In this document: one piece after another, positions 53,011-61,517 of the stretch
Position numbering within the stretch: position 1 is the first letter of the stretch
How the letters are laid out: each line of letters begins with the position of its first letter
NCBI GenBank assembly: GCA_012513515.1
Contig: JAAZCA010000029.1
Span: 62,001 to 126,000 of the forward strand
Direction: 5' to 3'
Length of the DNA: 64,000 nucleotides
DNA from: Myxococcales bacterium
Lineage (GTDB): Bacteria; UBA10199; 2-02-FULL-44-16; JAAZCA01
The notes under the pieces: model-generated
The model's database searches: none
What the model saw: only the letters and a program-made list of their open reading frames with translations
What the model was told of the DNA's origin: nothing
Made by a program: the position numbers and the translations under genes

Positions 53011-53727
53011 CTATTCAATTTCCTTTAAAATTTGTTTTACAACCGCCTTCGGATCCTTGGACTGATAAACCGGACGCCCTATCACTATATAGTTGGCGCC
53101 GGCAGCTATCGCCATTATCGGGGATGAAATCCTCCTTTGATCCTGAGCCGCGGAACCTATCGGACGCACCCCGGAGGTCATGACCAAAAATTTCTCACCG
53201 CATGCCTTTCTGATCGGCTTTATCTCAAGAGGGGATGCGAGTACACCGTGCAAACCGCTCTCCTTTGCCATTTTGGCAAAACGAACTACCTGCTCCCTGA
53301 CCTCGAACTGAACTCCTATATCCCCGAGGGACTCCATGCTCGTCAAAACGGTCACTGCAAAAAGAAGGGGCATCTTCGATTTGCTGCCGGCAGCGAACTG
53401 GGCTGCTTCCACCGTCCTCACCAGCATGTCATGACCGCCTGCAGCGTGAACATCGAGCATCGAAACGCCCAACTTGGTGGCAGCTCCCACCGCCTTAGCG
53501 ACGGTAGAGGGAATATCGTGATACTTCAAATCCAGATAGACCTTGCAGCCGTTATCATGGATCATTTTAATGACATCCGGGCCGAGCGATGTGTAGGTAG
53601 GAGCACCGACCTCAAAGGTCTTCACGTCATCTCTTAAAAGCTTTACCATCTTTTCAGCATCTTTCATCGACTCGGCCAAAAGAGCTACGATAAGTTTGTC
53701 TTTATTGCTACCCGCCTTTTCTGCCAT
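53011..53727 (-). CDS. pyrF: Orotidine 5'-phosphate decarboxylase family protein with altered active site
   Basis: 238-aa TIM barrel, by overall sequence an OMP decarboxylase (last step of UMP synthesis). The catalytic DxKxxD is present (Asp66, Lys68, Asp71 in LDLKYHDIPST), as is the phosphate-binding TSGVRPIGSAAQDQRRI and IGRPVYQSKDP. Two usual substrate contacts differ. The ALD of strand 1 is ALL (Leu17), and the KVG lysine of strand 2 is Glu39 (TFEVGAP). EVGxP is what the related 3-keto-gulonate-6-phosphate decarboxylases and hexulose-phosphate synthases have. No other pyrimidine gene is near. GGGAGG precedes the ATG. PyrF remains the best name; a changed activity is possible. Confidence 0.7.
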   Translation of the reverse strand: MAEKAGSNKDKLIVALLAESMKDAEKMVKLLRDDVKTFEVGAPTYTSLGPDVIKMIHDNGCKVYLDLKYHDIPSTVAKAVGAATKLGVSMLDVHAAGGHDMLVRTVEAAQFAAGSKSKMPLLFAVTVLTSMESLGDIGVQFEVREQVVRFAKMAKESGLHGVLASPLEIKPIRKACGEKFLVMTSGVRPIGSAAQDQRRISSPIMAIAAGANYIVIGRPVYQSKDPKAVVKQILKEIE

Positions 53728-53751
53728 ATAAGCCTCCCATGCAACCGGTCC

Positions 53752-55449
53752 TTATCCCTTTTTGACTATGCCGGCAATCCTTTCAACCACATCCGCCGGA
53801 CTGAGGCTCTCGACGAGATCCCCTCTCCTGCTTTTTAACTCCACCTTCCCCGAGGCGAGCCCCTTTTTTCCTACGATTATCCGATATGGAACTCCTATGA
53901 GATCCGCATCAGCGAATTTGACTCCCGCCCTTTCATCCCTATCATCGAGGAGAGCCTCGACACCAACGGAAGAGAGGCTGGAATATATTTCAGCGGCAAC
54001 CCTTTCCTCATCCCCTCCGATCCCCAGGGGTATTATCTCCACGTGAAAAGGCGCTATGGGAAGAGGCCATATGATTCCGTTTTCGTCATGATTCTGTTCT
54101 ATCGCAGCAGCGGCAGTTCGACCTATACCGATCCCGTAGCATCCCATATAGATCGTTCTGCTCTCACCGTTTTCATCCAAATAGGAGGCATTCATAGGAG
54201 AGGAATACTTCATGCCAAGATAAAAGACCTGCCCGACCTCGATCCCACGATATTCCTCAAGATGCCCTCGGCATCTGGGGCATCCATCGCCGGCGACCGC
54301 CCTTCTTATGTCCGCAAATTTTGTGATATGAATATCGGCGCAGTTGACCCCCACTAGGTGCTGGTCGTCTTCGTTAGCACCTACCACAAAATCGGAAAGA
54401 GAGGCTATTTCGTTATCTGCATAAACCGGAATTTTCAACCCGACAGGACCGGAGAATCCAGACGAAGCGCCTGTGACCTTGCGAACGGTATCTTCATCGG
54501 CCAGATGACACCACTCGCAGCCTATGGCCTCTTTGAGCTTCGATTCTTTCAGCGATCTGTCGCCGCGAACAAGCCCGGCAACAGGACCAAGATCCGTATC
54601 AAAAATAAGAGTCTTCACCAGAGCGCCTTCATCGCATTTGAGAAAAGCTGAAACATCCTCGACGCTCTTGTGGCCCGGGGTATGAACTTTCTCGAACGAA
54701 CCTGATTTTTTAGAGGACTTGCCGGAGGAATTACGTACCTCGGCCTTTTCCACGTTCGCCGCATATTCGCACGAATCGCATGATACGATTTCATCCTCGC
54801 CCGACTCAGCGAGCACCTGAAACTCGTGCGAACGCGAACCGCCTATCGTCCCAGTAGTGGCTTCAACTGGGCGATACCTCAACCCACACCTGGTGAAGAT
54901 CCTCTTGTACGCATCGTACATAACATCGTATGTTCTGTGTGCTTCCTCCTCGGTCCTGTCGAAGGAATAGCCGTCCTTCATGATGAACTCCCTGCCGCGC
55001 ATCAGGCCGAATCGCGGACGCACCTCGTCACGAAATTTGGTCTGGATCTGAAAGCAGTTCTTGGGAAGATCACGATAGGAGCGAACGTAGTTTCTCATAA
55101 GATCGGTGATAGCCTCTTCGTGCGTGGGTCCGATGCAAAATTCGCGATCATGCCGGTCTTTGAATCTGAGCAACTCCTTACCATACATCTGCCATCTTCC
55201 GGTTTCCTGCCATATCTCGGCTGGCATGACTATAGGCAGAAGCAGCTCCTGCGCGCCGCCCGCCGCCATCTCCTCCCGCACAATCTGTTCAATCTTTCGA
55301 AGGACGCGAAGGCAGAGAGGCAGGTAGGTATAAACGCCTGACGCCATCTTCCTTATGTATCCTGCGCGCAGCATGAAGCTGTGGCTTTTGACCTCGGCAT
55401 CGGCGGGGGTCTCTTTCATCGTTGGAATGAGCAAATTCGAATATTTCAT
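53752..55449 (-). CDS. proS: Prolyl-tRNA synthetase, bacterial type
   Basis: Charges tRNA-Pro. 565 aa class II synthetase: motif 1 around LRVLRKIEQIVREEM, motif 2 FRDEVRPRFGLMRGREF, motif 3 GIGIGRTAAAAIEQ. The INS editing domain (about residues 225-405, including CEYAANVEKAE and AIGCEWCHLADE) is inserted between motifs 2 and 3, and the anticodon-binding domain ends the protein. 21 bp after ispG. Confidence 0.97.
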   Translation of the reverse strand: MKYSNLLIPTMKETPADAEVKSHSFMLRAGYIRKMASGVYTYLPLCLRVLRKIEQIVREEMAAGGAQELLLPIVMPAEIWQETGRWQMYGKELLRFKDRHDREFCIGPTHEEAITDLMRNYVRSYRDLPKNCFQIQTKFRDEVRPRFGLMRGREFIMKDGYSFDRTEEEAHRTYDVMYDAYKRIFTRCGLRYRPVEATTGTIGGSRSHEFQVLAESGEDEIVSCDSCEYAANVEKAEVRNSSGKSSKKSGSFEKVHTPGHKSVEDVSAFLKCDEGALVKTLIFDTDLGPVAGLVRGDRSLKESKLKEAIGCEWCHLADEDTVRKVTGASSGFSGPVGLKIPVYADNEIASLSDFVVGANEDDQHLVGVNCADIHITKFADIRRAVAGDGCPRCRGHLEEYRGIEVGQVFYLGMKYSSPMNASYLDENGESRTIYMGCYGIGIGRTAAAAIEQNHDENGIIWPLPIAPFHVEIIPLGIGGDEERVAAEIYSSLSSVGVEALLDDRDERAGVKFADADLIGVPYRIIVGKKGLASGKVELKSRRGDLVESLSPADVVERIAGIVKKG

Positions 55450-55470
55450 ATCAAAAAACCTCTCGATAAA

Positions 55471-56544
55471 TTATTTTTTATCCATCTCCTCAGCGATCTT
55501 TTCGACCTCCGAAACAAGAATTTTTTCTATGTCGGCCTCATCGCAGGTGGTCAAAATCTTTCCCGCCTTGAATATGACGCCCTTGCCATCCCCTCCGGCG
55601 ACGCCGATATCGGCTTCCTTTGCTTCGCCTGGGCCGTTAACCACGCAACCCATCACAGCGACCTTTATCGGCGCCCTGATACCTATGAGACGATCCTCTA
55701 TCCTGCGTGCAAGCCCCTCCAAATCTATTTGGGCGCGTCCGCAGGTGGGACAAGAAACAACTTCGGGGAAGGGCCTTTGCCTTATCCCGGCGTCTGCAAG
55801 TATCTCGTAGGCAGCGCGAACCTCCTGCACGACGTCCGCGGTGAGGGAGACCCTGAGAGTATCGCCTATTCCATCCAGGAGTAGTGTCCCTATTCCAAGC
55901 GCGGATTTAATAGCGCCGGCGAGCAGGCTGCCCGCTTCGGTGACTCCCAGATGCAGAGGATAATCCACCTTGTCGGAAAGCATCCTGTAGGATTCTATTG
56001 TATCGAGAACGTTGGAAGCCTTCACCGAAATCTTTATATCGTGAAAATCCATCCCCTCCAAAATCCTCACATGGTGAAGCGCCGACTCCACCATAGCCTC
56101 AGGAGTGGGCTTGCCGAATTTTTTCAGGAGATGTGGCTCCACCGAACCTGAGTTCACACCTATCCTGATAGGCACTCCCCTACTCTTCGCCGCCTCTATC
56201 ACCGTTCTCAACTTTTCATCGGAACCTATATTGCCTGGGTTGATGCGAACGCAATCCACACCGGAATCTATCGCCTTGATTGCGAAGTCGTGACGAAAGT
56301 GTATGTCAGCAACAAGAGGTATCGATATTCTGAACTTTATCTCTTTCAAGCTGTCGGCCGCCCCCTCGTCTGGAACAGCGACTCTCACGATTTCACACCC
56401 GGCCCTGGTAAGCCTATCTATCTGCGCCACTGTGGCATCGACATCCGATGTCCTGGTGTTGGTCATGGACTGAACTGATATCTGCGCACCGCCGCCGACC
56501 TCGACATCGCCGACCTTTATTTTTCTTGTGATACGCCTAGACAT
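55471..56544 (-). CDS. ispG: 4-hydroxy-3-methylbut-2-enyl diphosphate synthase
   Basis: Iron-sulfur enzyme of the non-mevalonate isoprenoid pathway, converting MEcPP to HMBPP. 357 aa: TIM barrel starting RRITRKIKVGDVEVGG, then a C-terminal 4Fe-4S domain with three cysteines (SCPTCGR and MGCVVNGPGEA). The ATG at 56544 is used, 10 nt after AAGGAGG. An ATG at 56553 is only 1 nt from that site. The start overlaps the metalloprotease stop by 8 bp. Confidence 0.96.
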   Translation of the reverse strand: MSRRITRKIKVGDVEVGGGAQISVQSMTNTRTSDVDATVAQIDRLTRAGCEIVRVAVPDEGAADSLKEIKFRISIPLVADIHFRHDFAIKAIDSGVDCVRINPGNIGSDEKLRTVIEAAKSRGVPIRIGVNSGSVEPHLLKKFGKPTPEAMVESALHHVRILEGMDFHDIKISVKASNVLDTIESYRMLSDKVDYPLHLGVTEAGSLLAGAIKSALGIGTLLLDGIGDTLRVSLTADVVQEVRAAYEILADAGIRQRPFPEVVSCPTCGRAQIDLEGLARRIEDRLIGIRAPIKVAVMGCVVNGPGEAKEADIGVAGGDGKGVIFKAGKILTTCDEADIEKILVSEVEKIAEEMDKK

Positions 56545-57895
56545 TCTTTTCATGCCTCCTTCTAACAAGATCCGAGGCCAGGACTGAAGTTATTATCGAG
56601 AGAAAGAGAAAAGCAGCGGTCCCTACCGCGCCGCCTGCTGTGGTGAATGAACATGAGGCCGACGATTCTGCATCACCGTTGGAGCCATCATCTTCAGAGG
56701 CGCAGGGATTTGGTGTATCGATCGTAGCGGATGCCATCTCTATGGTATCACCGCCCTTGCTGCACTTCACTGTGGAAGCACCGGAGGATGAAGTAATTAT
56801 GCCTGTCTCAAAACCTCTCGGCTTGATGATGTTGGGTTCGAAACCCGAGGCCCCTGTGTACGCGGAATTAAGAGGCTCATATGAAACCTGATAAGGGACG
56901 CCGGGAAGAATTCCATACAGGTAATATTTTGCCCCCCCTTTGCACCCGGAATGAAGAACCCCGGAAACGAACGACCTAGAATCCGTTCTTGCAATATCTT
57001 CTTCGACATCCGCACGCGACGCTATTACGTTTACGCCTTTGAGAGGCTTACCGTCGGCATCGAAAATCTCTCCGGTTATGAGGCAAAAATCGCTCTGAAA
57101 TTCTGTGCTCGGATATATCCAAGAAACCGTGACTCTGTCATCCATGCTCAGAGCTCCCTGCGTGAAAGTAAGGAGCTCCGGATACATCGTCGGTATATAC
57201 TTACCCTTCTCACCACATTCACCACCCCTCGTATAGAGAGTTCCCTCTCTACCGCACTCTTGAGCTATCGAGTCATTCACCTGGCTGTGATCAAGATTGA
57301 TCATGTGCCCTATCTCGTGGAGTATGGTCGCCTTAAAAAGTTTTTCCGCCACATCACTTTCTGGGGCGAGTTTTCCATCATCCAGCACATATCCGTTGAA
57401 GAGAGCAAAACCCTTCGTGATATAGAGTCCGGAGTAATCAGAAAGCAGCGGAGCTGATAGACCAACTACAGTCGCCCTGTTAGAAGCCCCGAGGAGCTTA
57501 GCGGTTATATCCCCATCTTCGTCGAAGATGATGGAGCTCACCCCGGAAGATGCACTGAGATATGGATGAGAATTTTGAGAAGTCACATCCGCCGGCAGAT
57601 TCCCTTCGTAGTGCGATTTGAAGGTCGAGGTTTTGACAGGCTCACCTTCGGCATTAGGTATAGTAATATCCCTCCATGTATCCAAAGCCTCATTGACCCA
57701 ATCCTTACCTGTGGAATTTTCAACGCTATTTGAAACCCGGCCAGGATCTAAATACCAATTCATGGTGTCGTTCTTCCATCTAAGAGCGACCCCGCTGTCG
57801 TTGATCACATCTACAGCAAATGGCCCTCCTGCATAGGAATGGGTTTGAAGAAAAAAGATGAAAAGGGAAAAACCCGCCGCGAGAATTTTTTTCAC
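56537..57895 (-). CDS. Secreted matrixin-like zinc metalloprotease with C-terminal anchor
   Basis: 452 aa. An N-terminal signal peptide (ILAAGFSLFIFFLQTHSYA) is followed by a metzincin catalytic domain: zinc ligands His193, His197 and His203 in HEIGHMINLDHS, with a Met-turn at PTMYPEL (Met237). Residues ~265-345 look like a carboxypeptidase-regulatory/Ig-like domain (LITGEIFDADGKPLKGVNV). A Cys/Ser-rich linker (SASCSF) then leads to a hydrophobic helix and a basic tail (DLVRRRHEKNV), the three-part form of C-terminal sorting or anchoring signals. It overlaps the upstream secreted-protein gene by 4 bp, suggesting the two work together. Substrate unknown. Confidence 0.82.
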   Translation of the reverse strand: MKKILAAGFSLFIFFLQTHSYAGGPFAVDVINDSGVALRWKNDTMNWYLDPGRVSNSVENSTGKDWVNEALDTWRDITIPNAEGEPVKTSTFKSHYEGNLPADVTSQNSHPYLSASSGVSSIIFDEDGDITAKLLGASNRATVVGLSAPLLSDYSGLYITKGFALFNGYVLDDGKLAPESDVAEKLFKATILHEIGHMINLDHSQVNDSIAQECGREGTLYTRGGECGEKGKYIPTMYPELLTFTQGALSMDDRVTVSWIYPSTEFQSDFCLITGEIFDADGKPLKGVNVIASRADVEEDIARTDSRSFVSGVLHSGCKGGAKYYLYGILPGVPYQVSYEPLNSAYTGASGFEPNIIKPRGFETGIITSSSGASTVKCSKGGDTIEMASATIDTPNPCASEDDGSNGDAESSASCSFTTAGGAVGTAAFLFLSIITSVLASDLVRRRHEKNV

Positions 57896-58494
57896 AGCCC
57901 CTCCCCATTCTCTATTCTCCTGACCAGATCGGAGAGCAGGCTGTAGTCTATAGGGCCCGAAGTCGGAGCCGAAGCACCGGAGAACTCGATCGATTTGGCG
58001 AGGGATGTGCCAACCGCGCCCGTGAGTAAATTTTTGTTTCCTCTGCCGTTTAATACTTTGACCGAGCCATCGGCAGCGATTGAAACCTTGAACGCACCCT
58101 GCTCCAGCCCGACGGGGGCGCGCAAGCCCATGGATGTCTCCTCGGATAGAAAGACCAGGTAATCCGAACCAACCTTGTAGAGCGGCAATCCGTAGATATA
58201 AGGGGCGTTGAATTTTTTAGAATTAGAAAGGCTTCCGCCTACCTGCGTAAACTCTAATTCTTCCCTGATATCCCCCTTTAGAACTTCACTAATCTCAAAA
58301 GTATATTTCGTCGCAAAAATTCCATTCGGCAATCTTTTCGGAGCCACCCCCAAACACCTTCCCCGAAAGACTACATCCGAACCGGCGACCATTTCTTCAA
58401 GATTGACCGGCAAGATAGTCGCAGCATCCGCAACGAAAATTGCGAACAGGGAGATGCAGAGGAAAGCGGCACAGGCACTCGTTTTGATTTTCAT
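57892..58494 (-). CDS. Secreted protein of unknown function, partner of the metalloprotease
   Basis: 200 aa with a clear signal peptide (ACAAFLCISLFAIFVADA). The mature part is beta-rich: LEEMVAGSDVVFRGRCLGV, then YTFEISEVLKGDIREELEFTQVGG and VGSDYLVFLSEE. I recognise no named domain. It lacks metal motifs and cysteine pairs. GGAG lies 6 nt before the ATG, and the gene ends overlapping the protease start, so one mRNA encodes both. A chaperone, inhibitor or substrate-binding partner would fit; none is shown. Confidence 0.75.
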   Translation of the reverse strand: MKIKTSACAAFLCISLFAIFVADAATILPVNLEEMVAGSDVVFRGRCLGVAPKRLPNGIFATKYTFEISEVLKGDIREELEFTQVGGSLSNSKKFNAPYIYGLPLYKVGSDYLVFLSEETSMGLRAPVGLEQGAFKVSIAADGSVKVLNGRGNKNLLTGAVGTSLAKSIEFSGASAPTSGPIDYSLLSDLVRRIENGEGL

Positions 58495-58519
58495 CGGAAT
58501 CTCCGAGGTAACTTAGGGC

Positions 58520-58548
58520 AAGCTAATTGGAAGAGCAAATAAAGTCAA
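58520..58548 (-). promoter_or_regulatory. Candidate promoter of the secreted protein-protease-ispG-proS-pyrF operon
   Basis: Minus strand TTGACT (58543-58548), 17 nt, TAGCTT (58520-58525), 25 nt before the ATG at 58494. It is the only good candidate upstream of the five closely spaced genes. Confidence 0.5.
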
Positions 58549-58569
58549 TAAGATCAGGGGTTTTGGAAA

Positions 58570-58606
58570 TAAAAAAGGGCCCGACGCGCATATGTCGGAC
58601 CCTTCG
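58570..58606 (-). terminator. Rho-independent terminator of the lipoprotein gene
   Basis: Minus strand GGGTCCGAC-ATATGCGC-GTCGGGCCC followed by TTTTTTA. It lies just after the lipoprotein stop and before the operon promoter at 58520-58548. Confidence 0.85.
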
Positions 58607-58628
58607 GCTAATTCAATCAAGAACAAAC

Positions 58629-59165
58629 TTATATAGCATCCTCATCGACAGGAACCGAGGCATCCGCCGGGGGCTCCTCGCCTCTCATCAACTCGATGGT
58701 ATAGGTAGCGCAGCTCTCACCAAACTCACCCGCATCGTCGGCCTCCATAACTTCACAGCTTCCTTCGATGCCGCCTTCGACGAAGGTCAGATAGTACACC
58801 CGCTGAACGCCCATGATAACTGACATGAGAACTATCGATCTATCTTTTAGCCTGGAGGAAAAGAGACGTGAGTAACCTTCGAAGGTAGCATTCACAAACG
58901 AGCCACCCTCCTCGTCCTCTATCTTCACCGCCAGCTTGTTCTCCACGCCGGCCTCATCGGATATAGATTCACAGCTGTTGTTATCGAGAGTCATGGTGCC
59001 GACATAGTAGCCGGAGTTCGGCCCGAAGCGCTTGCCCTCACTGGGCTGACCCGGCCTGTCTATACCACGGCCAAAACCTTCGATGGCATCGGTGTCCCTA
59101 TCGAACGCCGCGCATGACGAAATGAGCAAAAGAGAAAGAATCGCCAGAAACAGCCTGAATCCCAT
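58629..59165 (-). CDS. Small lipoprotein of unknown function
   Basis: 178 aa. Lipoprotein signal with lipobox LISSC (cysteine near residue 18: ILSLLLISSCAAFDRD). The mature protein is acidic and beta-rich (SGYYVGTMTLDNNSCESISD; VYYLTFVEGGIEGSCEVMEADD) with four further cysteines and an acidic tail (DASVPVDEDAI). No known domain recognised. The frame is open far upstream, but GGGAGG 4 nt before the ATG at 59165 decides the start. A GTGTGC-ACGCC-GCACAC palindrome (59187-59203) lies just upstream and might be an operator. Confidence 0.75.
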   Translation of the reverse strand: MGFRLFLAILSLLLISSCAAFDRDTDAIEGFGRGIDRPGQPSEGKRFGPNSGYYVGTMTLDNNSCESISDEAGVENKLAVKIEDEEGGSFVNATFEGYSRLFSSRLKDRSIVLMSVIMGVQRVYYLTFVEGGIEGSCEVMEADDAGEFGESCATYTIELMRGEEPPADASVPVDEDAI

Positions 59166-59302
59166 ATACCCTCCCAGGTAACTTGAGTGTGCACGCCGCA
59201 CACTGCGATGGTTAGTGAAGTTCTCCCATATGATGTATCGTCTCTCCCCCGAGAAAGTTGCTACTTTTTTTAATACTTTTAAAGTGCTTATTTTACAAGT
59301 AG

Positions 59303-60106
59303 TTATGAGCGTAGAGAGCCTATGATAAAGCGCCCGCAGCGTTCGCACACATAAACGGAGTTGGGATTTCTCTTCATCTCGTAGGCAAGCCCGCTCGACA
59401 GCTGCATATTGCATCCGTGGCATATGCCATCGTTGGCCTCGACCAGAGCCTCGCCGTAATGGCTGATAAGCCTGTCAAACCTCGAGAGCATGCTCCCTGA
59501 GAGCTCATCCCTTGCAAGCTCTATCTTTCTCGCCAGCCCTTTTGCACCGGATGACTTTTTTGCCTCCAGGAGTTGAAGCGTAACAAGGATATCGGCCTCC
59601 CATTTGGTGGCGCGCCCTGCGAGCATATCCACCTTCACATCGGCAAAAAGCGCAGCAATCTCCTTGGCATCTTTCGCCTTCATGATGTGATCGCGGAAAT
59701 CGGGATCTGCGAGTTTGGAAACGAGTCCGGCAAAGAGCCTGTTGAAAAGACCCGGCTGTTCCGGCTGCCACAGGATCAGGACTATGATATGAACATCGCC
59801 GCGGTCAGGAGCACCAAAATCTATTCCCTGTTTATGCCTTCCAATCGCTATAACGGGCTTCGGACCGACTTCCAAACGGGCATGGGGAATGGCGATGCCA
59901 TCGCCAAGCGCTGTCACTGCAAGATCTTCCCTCTCGAGAACTCTTTTCAACGCCTCCGCCTTCTGCGGGATGAGATCCTTCCGGTAAAGGAGATCGATGA
60001 TATCCTCAATTGCCGCCTTCTTGCTTTTATTCGTCATATCTTCGATCACATGTCCGGCGTCGAGAAGTTCCCCGAGCGGCACAACTTTCACATACTCGCT
60101 GACCAT
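59303..60106 (-). CDS. PTS EIIA(fructose/mannitol-type) domain fused to a C4 zinc ribbon
   Basis: 267 aa. Residues ~8-150 are a PTS_EIIA_2 domain with the phospho-acceptor His75 in DGIAIPHARLEVG and the strand HIIVLILWQ. Residues ~165-225 are a helical, probably coiled-coil segment (LEAKKSSGAKGLARKIELAR). The end is a C4 zinc ribbon (Cys229, Cys232, Cys254, Cys257: ICHGCNMQL...CERCGRF), like the C4-type zinc-ribbon proteins of the CdsZ/DUF164 group. No EIIB or EIIC gene is near, so it probably regulates, as PtsN does, instead of taking part in sugar uptake. I know of no characterised protein with this combination. A promoter lies at 60178-60206. Confidence 0.8.
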   Translation of the reverse strand: MVSEYVKVVPLGELLDAGHVIEDMTNKSKKAAIEDIIDLLYRKDLIPQKAEALKRVLEREDLAVTALGDGIAIPHARLEVGPKPVIAIGRHKQGIDFGAPDRGDVHIIVLILWQPEQPGLFNRLFAGLVSKLADPDFRDHIMKAKDAKEIAALFADVKVDMLAGRATKWEADILVTLQLLEAKKSSGAKGLARKIELARDELSGSMLSRFDRLISHYGEALVEANDGICHGCNMQLSSGLAYEMKRNPNSVYVCERCGRFIIGSLRS

Positions 60107-60177
60107 ATATCTCTGCTCCTTTTCATGCTGATGGTTTAATGCTTTGTTGAAACAAAAACGCCAGCTAGGAAAGAAAA

Positions 60178-60206
60178 TCCATACGCCTGTATCGTTTTAC
60201 AGTCAA
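60178..60206 (-). promoter_or_regulatory. Candidate promoter of the PTS EIIA/zinc-ribbon gene
   Basis: Minus strand TTGACT (60201-60206), 17 nt, TATGGA (60178-60183), 71 nt before the start codon at 60106. Confidence 0.55.
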
Positions 60207-60217
60207 GAAATTCTGGG

Positions 60218-60721
60218 TCAAAAAGGAAGTCGCCCTATGAAATTTAGCGCCTTGTTATCATCCGGAATCCAAAGGATATTACACTTCCACAAGACCTTGC
60301 TGCACTCGGAAATCAGCCGATCCGGATGTATTTTCAGCAGCTCTTTCTCCGGATCGATCCTGCAAAGGATATTGTGGGCGGTCGCCGAAAGAACGACCCT
60401 GTCGTTCCCCCTGATTCTATGCGTCTTATGAACTATATCCTTTTTATCCGCTTCATCCTCGGAAAAAGTAACACAGTTGTATCTCTCCATGTGTTCTTCA
60501 AGCCTTATGAGAACCAAATCCTCAGCAATCTCAAAGCAGCCGTCAGGATAGTCGTCCGGACAGGAGTCGCGCTCAACCCACTCTATCGCGGATATCGATC
60601 CCATCGAGCCGTGGTATGATGAAATAGCGTGAGCGCATTCAGCATTTGAAGCGGCAAATGAAAATACGCAGAGCGACAAGGCGCTCGCAAATAGGGATCT
60701 CAAGATTCTCCCGACAGCCAT
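60218..60721 (-). CDS. Small secreted protein of unknown function
   Basis: 167 aa with an N-terminal signal peptide (RILRSLFASALSLCVFSFAASNA). The mature part is ~140 residues with several cysteines (DSCPDDYPDGCFEIAEDL, RYNCVTF, NILCRID, SECSKVLWKCNILW), which could form disulfides outside the cytoplasm. No domain recognised. GGGAGGAG 8 nt before the ATG at 60721 fixes the start; a TTG 33 nt earlier overlaps that site. Confidence 0.7.
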   Translation of the reverse strand: MAVGRILRSLFASALSLCVFSFAASNAECAHAISSYHGSMGSISAIEWVERDSCPDDYPDGCFEIAEDLVLIRLEEHMERYNCVTFSEDEADKKDIVHKTHRIRGNDRVVLSATAHNILCRIDPEKELLKIHPDRLISECSKVLWKCNILWIPDDNKALNFIGRLPF

Positions 60722-60912
60722 GACACACACTCCTCCCAGATATATTTTCGGCAATTTTCAATTTTTGTTGCTCAGTCATTTCCCTCCCTCCAACCTTTAT
60801 TTAAGGGCATTGGGGGAAAATAGGCAGACTCGTCCGGGCTCTGTCTTCCGGATTTTTCTCTGAGGATTGAAGGTTGACATATGTAATTCATGCCGATACT
60901 CGAATCCGAACG

Positions 60913-61509
60913 ATGAAAATTGGAATCCCCATACCATCCCTTCTTCTGCTTATCACGGCGCTGATCTTTCCCTGCGACATGGCCAATTCGGAGCCATCCC
61001 AGGAACATCCCCTTGGAAACGGAATAGTGACTCTATACAGGCCGGACAAGGATGAGAGAGCCACATTCGCTTATCGGGATAAAAACGGCGCATACGACAG
61101 GGATGCCCTTGTCGAGATCGCCCATTTCTTTCGTTGCCGCCTCACAGATGAAGAACACGAGATATCCCCCAAATTGATTGAGTTGCTGGACGCCATGGAA
61201 GATCATTTCGACGCCCCTGAGATACAGCTGATCTCGGGATACCGCAGCCCTCTCAGGAATTCCATCATGAGCGCTAGAAGCAGGCGCGTGGCAAAAAAGA
61301 GCCTCCATACCGAAGGTATGGCCGCGGATATAAAAATAGCGGGCATCTCCAACAGACGCATCAGAAGCTTCGCTTACCGATTGGGCCGCGGGGGCGTAGG
61401 ATACTACGGCCAAAAATCCTTCGTCCATGTGGATACCGGACCGGTCAGAACATGGGGCTGGATGCCGCCCGCACTTGCCGGCAGGCGCTTGGCAGGTACA
61501 CAGAAGTAA
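60913..61509 (+). CDS. DUF882 / M15-type peptidoglycan peptidase (YcbK-like)
   Basis: 198 aa, exported (signal segment PSLLLLITALIFPCDMANS). Catalytic zinc site of the M15 D,D-peptidase-like fold: SGYRSPLRNSIM, His and Asp in HTEGMAADI, and the last His in FVHVDTGPVRTW. Members remodel peptidoglycan, and YcbK (MepK) cleaves cross-links. The 45 codons after the signal are N-terminal to the usual core. No Shine-Dalgarno is seen before the ATG. TTGACA (60874-60879) with TACTCG 17 nt on would start mRNA only a few bases upstream of it. Confidence 0.85.
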   Translation: MKIGIPIPSLLLLITALIFPCDMANSEPSQEHPLGNGIVTLYRPDKDERATFAYRDKNGAYDRDALVEIAHFFRCRLTDEEHEISPKLIELLDAMEDHFDAPEIQLISGYRSPLRNSIMSARSRRVAKKSLHTEGMAADIKIAGISNRRIRSFAYRLGRGGVGYYGQKSFVHVDTGPVRTWGWMPPALAGRRLAGTQK

Positions 61510-61517
61510 GCCCGGCT

